NCBI GenBank assembly: GCA_947471745.1
Contig: CANJKZ010000068.1
Coordinates: 4,045,501-4,109,500, forward strand
Reading direction: 5' to 3'
DNA from: Closterium sp. Naga37s-1
Lineage: Eukaryota; Streptophyta; Zygnematophyceae; Desmidiales; Closteriaceae
Length of the DNA: 64,000 nucleotides
The notes under the pieces are model-generated. The model was not told the DNA's origin and did not search any database. It was given only the letters and a program-made list of their open reading frames with translations. The translations under genes were made by a program, and so were the position numbers. Below are positions 34,701-43,394 of the stretch, one piece after another. Every line of letters starts with the position of its first letter. The stretch's first letter is position 1.

Positions 34701-34810
34701 CCCAAACGGGGATGGCATGCGCATGTGCCGGAAACTACATCGCGCTAACTTGGGTATGCCCTTCTCCTCCATATCTTGAGTACGCAAACTCAGCTTGAGC
34801 AGGATCTTGC
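31722..34810 (-). CDS. Ulp1-like SUMO protease (C48 peptidase), C-terminal catalytic domain in five exons
   Basis: Minus-strand exons: 34810-34615, 34509-34348, 34262-34137, 34064-33971 and 31922-31722; stop TGA at 31722. The phases agree across all junctions. Motifs run in family order: DYRTLENEQWISGTVIEW (substrate-side start), DILSFKHVLVPIN, AHW (catalytic His, codon 34258-34256), WHADS (catalytic Asp), and RQQDNDNDCGVYVL (Gln and catalytic Cys). All four catalytic residues are present, so the domain is complete, about 258 residues. At least one upstream exon must exist because the first exon starts in mid-codon, and I could not place it. Introns 1, 2 and 4 are GT-AG or close to it. The intron 2/exon 3 boundary would read CAA rather than CAG. 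Intron 4 is a 2-kb minisatellite. The gene is divergent from the transposase gene. Ulp1 proteases cleave SUMO-type modifiers and are carried by several DNA transposon groups. Confidence 0.82.
31996..33957 (-). repeat. 55-bp minisatellite filling intron 4 of the Ulp1 gene
   Basis: About 36 tandem copies of a 55-bp unit (plus strand words: cttctcatccgcgcatcccc, accgcactcatgcgcagccc, actcctctcactcc), with some 54-bp variants that lack one base (catcccgcatcc). The array takes up almost the whole intron between 33970 and 31923. Long frames in three phases are by-products, because 55 is not a multiple of three. Confidence 0.93.
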
Positions 34811-35431
34811 CTTAGGTAAGGGTCGAAATTCCTTGCCCAGCCAGCTCAACGGAAAGTCGAAGTAGATACTGTAGTTCCTCCTGGAGAAGGACCCACACGC
34901 CCTTGCCCTTCGTTGGTCAACTTTGTGCTAAAATTCCTGCTCCCATTCGTCGTCAACGAATAGCCTGCTCTTGATATCTTGTCTACTTGGTGTCCAGTGT
35001 TGGGCGGTCTGACAGGATTCCCTGCTCCAATGGCATTGGTGCGGCTTGTATTTTTCTGACACACAATTGGCGTGTACCAAAAAGGATGTCAGGTCCATGT
35101 CGCAAGCGGAAACGACCTTTGCCAACTTGTTTCCAGTTGGGTACAAAACCTCGTCAGGTTGCTGCGACAAGAAAGCAGTTTTTGTACGCGAAAACAGTTA
35201 CACCGGGAGATGCTGAGTATGAGTCGCATGGCGTTCTCGCCCATCTGCACGGTTGTCGCGCACCAATAAACAGTGTGACCTAGCACTTCGAGCAGTACAT
35301 CACAAACCCTAACCAATTGCAAACCAACTACTGACACTCGATGACCAATGGCCAATCAGGGTCACCGGAAACATATGTTCAGGCTCAGATCGCCAATTCG
35401 TGTTCGCGCCAAATCCTTCCCTCGCCTTTCG

Positions 35432-35459
35432 GTAAACTATCGTCCATACGATAGTTTAC
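35432..35459. promoter_or_regulatory. 12-bp perfect inverted repeat between divergent genes
   Basis: GTAAACTATCGT, four bases, then ACGATAGTTTAC. It lies about 85 bp upstream of the transposase start codon and between the two divergent genes. It could be a transposase or regulator binding site. The function is inference; the symmetry is visible. Confidence 0.5.
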
Positions 35460-35543
35460 TATCTCACCACGGTGCAGTGTTACCACTCACATCTCAAGCT
35501 GGTGTGCCAAACACCATTTCAGTCCTACGGACAGATCTGCTCG

Positions 35544-38500
35544 ATGGAGGGTCAGGGTTGCGAGTTTTGCAATAAGCGCGTGTACTGCTATCAAACAGTA
35601 CGTAGCCATCAAGCTAACCATGACGGCTGTAAGCGAGCCCAAAGACGCAAGGCTCAAGAGGCTGCTAAACGAAAGAAGCTGGGTCGTGACGTTGAGAAGC
35701 AGTATACCTTTGTCCCGTTAGGAAGAGCCACCCTTCCCGCACCAAAGCATTCGATTCCCTTAGCAGCACTTCCGAACGCAGTAGAGCAGCACCAGCAGCC
35801 GGCAGAGCGAGTTCCTGATGCGGTCCATACGTGTAGCACCATACTCGTGGGGGAAGAAGCTCCTACAGAGGAAATTCTCGATGTTAAGGCGGAAATATGC
35901 ATTTTGGCACGGTCTCACGGCCTTACCAACGGGGTGATAAACGACACGATACAGTTAGTTAGACATCCGAAATTAGATCCAAAGCAGCTGGACGATTGGA
36001 ACAGCTACCGGGACCTAGAGAAGTACGAGAACACCTTTGACGTTGGAGAGGCGAACGAATGGATCGTCGAGGAGATCCCAATGGATCACGAGATTGGGTT
36101 TCTCACTTTCAAACGCCGAAACGCTATAAAAGTGAGTGTCTCCCAGGTGCGGTGTCACGTTCTTTAGAGTGGAGGTGGGGGTTTAGTGATGACGATCAAA
36201 CCATCGGACCAAAGGGAACCATCGTTTCTTCACGTCTGTTTTACATCTTTGTTTCCGTCATTATCACCATCAGCTCCTTCAGGCCATGTTCAAGAAAATG
36301 TCAGCTGTCAAGGGATTCACCATCATGCCTCAAGAGTGGAAGGTTGATGGGGTTCGCCGCTACAGTACCCCTGCAAACACGGACTGGATGCTGGAGGCTT
36401 GGGTAAGTTTGGTTCCAGCTCATGTCGCGTTTGACAAGACCGTCGAAACATAGGATCCAATTCAGATTTCCATCACTTTCTCATTCACTGTGGCAGGAGA
36501 GGGTGCGGAAGTATGGCATAGTTATAGCGCTCATTCTGTTCTCGGACCAGACCAATCTATCACATAACGGGCGCCAATCCGCCCACCCATTTCTTTTGTC
36601 CTTTGGGAACATTCCGGAATGGGCTAGGTGGCTCGAAGGAGGCACTGAGCTTCTCGGGCTTCTGCCTAATATCCCAGCTGACCTCTCGCCGGAAGAAAAG
36701 GTTCGAGTGTTCCAGCGCGCTGCAGAGATCATGATTAAAGATTTAAAGGCGGCTTCACATCTGAAAGGGTGAGTCAACACTACTGTCACCCAAAGGCGCG
36801 CATCCCTAGTAATCTCCGTCATCGTACTACGTATTCTGCCTCATCCCTATTCATAATCCTCCCACCCCGCTGTTTCCATCATTAGCCTTCTGGTTTGGTC
36901 AAACCAACCACTCCGTCACGTTTCCACCCCACTACCCTTCTAATATTCTTTCCCTGAGGCATACCCTCTCCGCTCCCTTTGTTGACCCTCGTTCACATCT
37001 GGTCCTCCTTCGCATGCGTGCCACAACGCTGTATTCAGTCATAACTTTGCTTTGCCACCATCTCATGCCGTTAATGCCTTCCCTGCTTGCTGTCCCCATC
37101 TTCCTAACCGTTCTTCATCTGCTTGCTTAGGGCCGCCCATGCTCACTCCGTTACTCCCATCTCCGACGTGTTATCCCATCATCCCCCCTCTACCTCCCTG
37201 TTTCCCCCTTCATCCTTGGCGGCTGTGCAGGGGCGGGGTGATGGTGGAAGACAGTGCCGGTGTGCAATATAGAGCATTCACGCTTCTATATTCATGGGTG
37301 ACAGATCACCCGGAGTCTTCTAAGGTCACTTGTACGATGGCATGCAACTCGCTCCATCCGTGCTCGTTGTGCTTGGCTGATAAGGAGCACCTCGATGCGA
37401 TGACGTTTGAGTTGACTCAAACGCCCCCCCATAAGGAGTGCCTGGATGAGCAGGAAGACACTATTGTCCTCAGAACTGTCAAGAGTCAGAAGGATGCGTA
37501 CAAGGAGATGGAATCAGCAAAGACCAAGAAGAAGCTGAAGGCGGTGAAGAAGAAGACCTCTACTCACTTTGTGAAGGTAACCCTTGCCTAGCTTGTTCCG
37601 CATGCATTGCCGCGCATCTCATCTGGTTTCCCTCCATCCACACCATATACTGCACTGGCTAGTGTGCATGAGAACCTACTCCAATCCGCAGCCAGCTGTT
37701 TGTGTTTATTACCCTGACCCGCCATAGTGACTCTGTGTCCTTGACCCACAACGCAGAGCCTTTTGTGGGACTGGGAATTCGCAAAGACTCTCTGGGGCAA
37801 CACGTACCTCGCTGTCCCCCCGGACATCATGCACATCTGGGAGCAGGGCATATGGCTGCATGCCATGAAGTGCCTTGTGAAGAAGCTGACTCCGAAAGAA
37901 CGGAAGATTCTTCTGGAGTGAGTTGTTCCGTGCCATGCTGAACCGTTCCTCCCCTCCTTGCTTGCTTTCCGCGCCATGCTGAACCGTTCCTCCCCTCCTT
38001 GCTTGCTTTCCGTGCCATGCTGAACCGTTCCTCCCCTCCTTGCTTGCTTTCCGTGCCATGCTGAACCGTTCCTCCCCTCCTTGCTTGCTTTCCGCGCCAT
38101 GCTGAACCGTTCCTCCCCTCCTTGCTTGCTTTCCGCGCCATGCTGAACCGTTCCTCCCCTCCTTGCTTGCTTTCCGCGCCATGCTGAACCGTTCCTCCCC
38201 TCCTTGCTTGCTTTCCGCGCCATGCTGAACCGTTCCTCCCCTCCTTGCTTGCTTTCCGTGCCATGCTGAACCGTTCCTCCCCTCCTTGCTTGCATTTTCC
38301 ACCATGCTGAACCGTTCCTCCCCTCCTTGCTTGCATTTTCCACCATGCTGAACCGTTCCTTCTCTCTAGGCGATACAAGATTTTGAAGGAGGTCACACCA
38401 GCTTCCGTGCTCCGTCTGCCTTCGGCGTGGGCCTACTTTACATCCACTGCCTGCTTTTCAGCTTCAGAGCATCGTGCGATGATGCAGGTCTTGCCTCTCA

Positions 38501-40969
38501 TCATCGATCTCCTAGGACGGAAAGATGTCCGGACGGCAATCGTGCTCATGGTCGAGTGGTACAAGGAGTTTATTCGCGCTGAGTACCACACCGACGATTC
38601 CCTGAAACGGATGAAAGATGCCACCATCAGGTAGTTACTCTTGTTATTGTGTGGGCTCCCAAGCCGTTCATTGCCACATACACCCATTTTCCTCGCATCA
38701 ACCGTACCTACATGCTCTTCCCCCCCCCCCCCCCCCCCCTTCCCTTTCATCTTGTTTTGACCCTTTGCATCCCTGTTCTTCCATACCCCACCTGCTTGAC
38801 CTCAATCCTGCCCTTTTTTTCCCTTGACTGCATGATTCCTCACCCCCCCTCCCTCGTGTCGTTTCTCCCTTCCTGGACTGCATTCCACCCCTTAACTGCA
38901 TGCATGCTCTCGACTGTCTCTCCCCAGCATGGTGAAGGCTCTGCGTGTTGCATTTCCTAAGCAGAAGTCAAAGTGGAAAATAGTGAAAATTCATCTCCTC
39001 GTCCACCTCCCGTCAACCATCCGTCTTCGGGGAATCCCCGCGGAGTACTCGTCGAACTGTTACGAGCACTCCCACAAGACCACTGTGAAGCGTCCTTCAC
39101 GTGGCACGAATTGGAAGAATGTTGAAGATCGCATCGTTCGGAAACACCTGGAGCACGCGGTAGTTAGACAACTAGCGCGGGAGGTCGGCGGGGACAGCAC
39201 GTACGAGACTTCGATGAAAGAGGTGATTCTTTTAAACCTGCAATGTCCCCCCTGCTCTGTACCCCTGCACACTCTCGTCTGCTTTGTTTCCCTGTTTTAT
39301 TCCCATGCTCTGCTCTCCTGCTCTAACTCACTGCATGGCTGCCCTGCTCTGTTCTCTTGCTCTGTTCCACTTTTCTGTTCCCCTGCTCTGTTTCCCTGCT
39401 CTGTTTCCCTTCTCAGTTCTCTTGCTCTCTTCTCCTGCTCTGTTCCCCTAGTCCGTTCCCCTTCTCTGTACCCTGTTCTGTTTCCCTGCTCTGTTCTCAG
39501 CACTGTTTCCATGCTATGTTCATTGATGTGTCTGCCCTGCTCTGTGCCCCGTTCTGTTTGCCCTGATCTGGTCCCTGCTCTGTTTTCCCTGCTTTCATCC
39601 CTGCTCCGCAACATCCTCCTGTGTTCCCTACTGTTTCCCTGCTATGTTCCACTGCTCTGTTCCCCAATATCTGTTTCCATGCTCTCTGCATGAGTTGGCA
39701 ATCAGATGCTGGACCAACCTAACCAAAGTAACCGACTCCTACCCTCCATCCCCGTCTTCGTCCCCACAAACTCGCCCCCGTTCCCCCACCCTCATTTCCC
39801 CCTGGTCCCTAGCCCTCTCCTTCGCCTCCCCCGCATCAATCCCCTCCCCCACCCTCTCTTCCACCCTCCAAATGCCCACACCATTCACCCCACCCCCTCC
39901 CTATACCAACCCTCTCATCTTCACGGTGACAGGCATGCCTGGCTGGCCGGAGGGTGCTTACTAAGACCCACAAGAAGATGGTCATTGGAGACATCACCGA
40001 CTCGGTGTTCCGGAGCTACGTCTTGACGCTGGGTGAACCCGCCATGAGTGCGATGGTTCTGCGCCTCAAACAGGCGGGCATCAACACGCAAGTCTTGCAG
40101 GTGCATTCCCCTCTCCTGCTTGCTTTCCACCCCATCCACCCCTGGTTCCCCCTCTCCTGCTTGCTTTCCACCCCATCCGCCCCTGGTTCCCCCTCTCCTG
40201 CTTGCTTTCCACCCCATCCACCCCTGGTTCCCCCTCTCTTGCTTGCTTTCCACCCCATCCGCCCCTGGTTCCCCCTCTCCTGCTTGCTTTCCACCCCATC
40301 CGCCCCTGGTTCCCCCTCTCCTGCTTGCTTTCCATCCCATCCGCCCCTGGTTCCCCCTCTCCTGCTTGCTTTCCACCCCATCCACCCCTGGTTCCCCCTC
40401 TCCTGCTTGCTTTCCACCCCATCCACCCCTGGTTCCCCCTCTCCTGCTTGCTTTCCACCCCATCCGCCCCTGGTTCCCCCTCTCCAGACTGCTGTCCATG
40501 CAAACCCTGGCCAATACCCCATTTCCCTTATGCTCTCCACCCCCTCTTTCGCTGCTTTCCCTTTTTCTTTGTTGAATGCTCGTGGTGTCAGGTGCACACG
40601 GCACTTGCGATCCCGCCACACGATAAGATGGAATGGACGTCAAGGGGGCAGTTCGTCAAGGCTAGCCCAGCCCAGCAAAACTTCTCGTCGATTGCGATCA
40701 ACCCTGCAGGGAAGGGATCCCCGTGGTATGGCCGTTGCCTTGTGCTGTTTCATTACAACAAGGGTGGTGAGCTGAGGCGAGGCGCATATGTGGAGTACTA
40801 CACCGAAGACAAGCGACAATGCCCGTCGACGGGATGCAAGCGTCTTTTACCCACAGAGGGCGTTGATAATTATGCGGTGATCGATGTAGACTGCATTCTT
40901 AGTCTCGTGCACATTGTACCCTCGTGCGAGGACGATGAAGTGAGCCTCCTCAACAGATTTGTATGGTGA
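35544..40969 (+). CDS. Plavaka/CACTA-like DNA transposase, nine exons, intact
   Basis: Exons: 35544-36131, 36274-36402, 36497-36768, 37231-37576, 37757-37917, 38370-38630, 38928-39222, 39933-40100 and 40592-40969. Every intron is GT-AG and every phase fits, giving 865 residues without a stop. The ATG at 35544 is the first in frame. Residues 6-29 form a C2HC-type zinc finger (CEFC...HQANHDGC). The middle and C-terminal parts follow the Plavaka transposase pattern: a block ending EYENTFDVGEANEWI-E, then LFSDQTNLSHNGR (first catalytic Asp, D256), CNSLHPCSLC (Cys-rich insert), PPDIMHIWEQGIW (second Asp, D468), and NCYEHSHKTTVKR (candidate Glu, E632). It ends with a basic/acidic C-terminal domain (VIDVDCILSLVHIVP). 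The family call rests on motif order, not a search. Plavaka elements are best known from fungi as CACTA relatives. The divergent neighbour is the Ulp1 gene. Introns 5, 7 and 8 are tandem repeats. Confidence 0.82.
37924..38360 (+). repeat. 41-bp minisatellite filling intron 5 of the transposase gene
   Basis: About ten copies of a 41-bp unit containing cctccttgcttgctttcc and gccatgctgaacc. The array starts a few bases after the GTGAGT donor and runs into the acceptor, so the last unit supplies the pyrimidine tract before CTAG. Confidence 0.93.
38720..38739 (+). repeat. Run of 20 cytosines in intron 6
   Basis: An uninterrupted C run within a pyrimidine-rich intron (38631-38927). Its exact length is uncertain in most sequencing methods. 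Confidence 0.9.
39240..39680 (+). repeat. Degenerate 10-12-bp repeats in intron 7
   Basis: Units of ctgctctgtttcc/ctgttcccctg type recur throughout most of the 710-bp intron between 39223 and 39932. The rest (39,700-39,930) is C-rich without clear period. Confidence 0.75.
40101..40490 (+). repeat. 41-bp minisatellite in intron 8 of the transposase gene
   Basis: About nine copies of a 41-bp unit containing cctctcctgcttgctttcc and accccatccgcccctgg. It begins at the GTGCATTCC donor. The unit shares its first half and its period with the intron 5 array. Confidence 0.92.
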
Positions 40970-42132
40970 GGCCTTTGACCCAATGTGACTGTGGTAAACG
41001 TTGATTTTGAACCTAGAATATTGATATTTTTAGGCATTTCTTTAATCTAATAGGTGCAAAATCAATAACCATTGGTTAAATATGACACTTGGAAACCCAT
41101 GTTCTTAATGGGATTTACAAATTCAAGAAATAATCTTCAAAGGTTTTGCTGTAACAAACAATGCACAGAAGTAAAAAGGAGACATTTATATCGAGAACAG
41201 GTTTACAGCACAAATCTTCCAAGCGAGGAGACCAGCTCCAACCCCTCTTAGTCGCGAAACCCTAATGCTGCAGCAACAGGCAAGAAACATTGAGCGGAAA
41301 CATACGAATAGTGTCTCCAAAACGTCTCAAGAGGGACAAACGATTTTTGTAGGTTTTCTGTACGTTTTTCAAACGATTGTCAAACATACGATCGACCTGC
41401 GGGAACGTCAGATGGTTTTCAAACACACACATTTTTGTGATGTTATAGCGATGAACGCCGTGTGGATCATCGTGCCGTTTGCCATCCTCTGCCGCTGCTG
41501 GGGGTAGATCACAGCTGCCATTGCAGCTGGGGGGGGTGGTGTCAGTGGTGGTAGTGGGGGGATGAATGGGGCAGTGAAGAGCAGGAGGGCAAAGAGGGAA
41601 TGAACCCAGTATTTTTGGACTACTTTAATCTATGGTGACCCAATGCAAAGGGCGATTTCGGGCCGGCGTGCTTGTCTATTTCTAGGGTGACTGTATTCCC
41701 CCCCTCTACATTGCAGCAAAGGCTGTGTGGATTGTTGTGCCCTGGGCCCTCCTCTGCTGCTGCCTCTGCAAGCAGATCACAGCAGGCATGGCAGCTGGGA
41801 GGGAGTGAGTGGAGCAGTGAAGAGCAGGTGGCGGAGAGCGAATGTTTAAGTGTTGTTGGACTATTTACTCACAATGTGCAGAACAGTCTGCCTACGCACG
41901 GTACAGTAGCGCAAGGTGGCTGGCATTGGGTCTCACAACGTTCATTTGCATTGGCATCCGGCTCTTACTGTTGGCACGGTAAGTGAGGACTAAGAGGAAA
42001 CCTGAAAGGCTACCGTAGTTGATATTGGAGCTGCAGCTAGCAAGAATATGGAAGGCGTTACACAGGACCCAGCGCTCTGCGTCGTGCAACACCGGATGTG
42101 TTGTTGTGTTACCAAATTGGCTCAGCTCATCT
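40970..42132. other. Spacer with a diverged tandem duplication
   Basis: 41,449-41,560 and 41,712-41,830 are related. Each carries gtgtggat...tcctctgc, then agatcacagc, a gcagctggg word and gcagtgaagagcagg. The second copy looks like an exon, with ...cattgcag before it and GTGAGTGG after it, and would encode KAVWIVVPWALLCCC. No full gene could be built. The first 450 bases after the transposase stop are AT-richer with no recognised feature. Confidence 0.45.
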
Positions 42133-42263
42133 TGTCAAACTCTATGTTTGTGTTATCTCTAGGCTATAGTGGGTTAGCCTACAAGGGGTACAACACTTTA
42201 GGGTTAGGTACTTGTACTCATGCATGCTACCTAGTCCACCATTCCTGCCTGCTTATTCTAACA
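42133..42263 (+). repeat. 5' LTR of C (131 bp)
   Basis: It starts TGTCAAACTCTATG, ends TTATTCTAACA, is preceded by CATCT and followed directly by the primer site. It contains GGGTACAACAC at 42186-42196. Confidence 0.93.
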
Positions 42264-42281
42264 TGGTATTAGAGCAGAGTC
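42264..42281 (+). other. Primer-binding site of C
   Basis: TGGTATTAGAGCAGAGTC follows the LTR. It differs from the initiator tRNA-Met site TGGTATCAGAGC at one position. Confidence 0.85.
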
Positions 42282-42344
42282 GTTCCTAGGGCCTACCGAA
42301 CGTTCCGCCCTGCCCTAACCGTAAAATTTTTCTTCCTACGCTGC

Positions 42345-43135
42345 CCCTGCAGCCGCGCTGGCCTAGCAGCCCGCGTGCTGCCCCTGCGACCGCGCTACCC
42401 CTGCAGCCGTGCTCGCCCCTGCGACCGTGCTGCCCCTGCAGCCGTGCTCGCCCCTGCGACCGTGCTGCCCCTGCAGCCGTACTCGCCCCTGCGACCGTGC
42501 TGCTCCTGCAGCCGTGCCTGCCCCTGCAGCCGTGCCTGCCCCTGTGGCCCGCGTGCTGCCCCTGCAGCCCGCAAGTTCGCCCCTGCAGCCCGTGGGCGCT
42601 GCCCCTGCAGCCCGCGCGCCGCCCTACCGAGCCGCGCGTTGCCCCTGCAGCCCGTGGGCGCTGCCCCTGCAGCCCGTACACCGCCCTGCAGAGCCACGCG
42701 TCGCCCCTGCAGCCCGTACGCCGCCCTGCAGAGCCGCGCGTCGCCCCTGCAGCCCGTGGGCGCTGCCCCTGCAGGCCGCGCGCCGCCCTGCCGAGCCGCG
42801 CGTTGCCCCTGCAGCCCGTGGGCGCTGCCCCTGCAGCCTGTACGCCGCCCTGCAGAGCCGCGCGTTGCCCCTGCAGCCCGTACGCCGCCCTGCAGAGCCG
42901 CGCGTCGCCCCTGCAGCCCGTGGGCGCTGCCCCTGCAGCCCGCGCGCCGCCCTGCCGAGCCAAGCATCGCCCCTGCAGCCTAGGCGCCGCCCTGCCGAGC
43001 CGCGCGCCGCCCCTACAGCCCGTGTGCCGCCCTGCTGAGCTGCGCGTCGCCCCTGCAGCCCGTGGGCGCTGCCCCTGCAGCCCGCGTGCCGCCCTGCCGA
43101 GCCGCGCGTCGCCCCTGCAGCCCGTGGGCCGCGCG
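42345..43135 (+). repeat. GC-rich tandem-repeat leader of C
   Basis: Repeats of gcccctgcagcccg, gtgggcgctgcccctgcag and cgccctgcagagccgcgcg form irregular higher units of about 45-60 bp. Frames here are Pro/Ala/Arg/Cys-rich artefacts. An A-rich patch preceded by CCCTAAACCCTAAA lies at about 43139-43180. Confidence 0.8.
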
Positions 43136-43394
43136 CAACCCTAAACCCTAAAAAAAAACAAAAAAAAAAAAACAAAAAAAACTACTCGTGCTACTGCTGC
43201 TGCTGGTGGAGGTGCTGCTGGGAGTGCTGGAGGTGCGGCCGCCCAGCCCCACTGAGCCGCCCTGCTATTGCTACTACTGCTACTACTCGTGCTACTACTA
43301 CTGCTGGTGGAGGTGCTGCTGGGAGTGCTGGAGGTGCTGCTGTTGCTGGAGGAGCTGGAGGTGCTGGACCTACTCCTGACCGTCGCTATCTGTC

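Noticed and set aside
37709..38396. Long minus-strand frames with an NGSAWRGKQARRGG-like repeat
   Set aside because: They are the 41-bp intron array read backwards. Similar frames at 39921-40643 come from the second array.
31400..42132. Terminal inverted repeats of the DNA transposon
   Set aside because: I scanned the flanks by eye for CACTA-like inverted ends and saw no convincing pair. Boundaries are left open.
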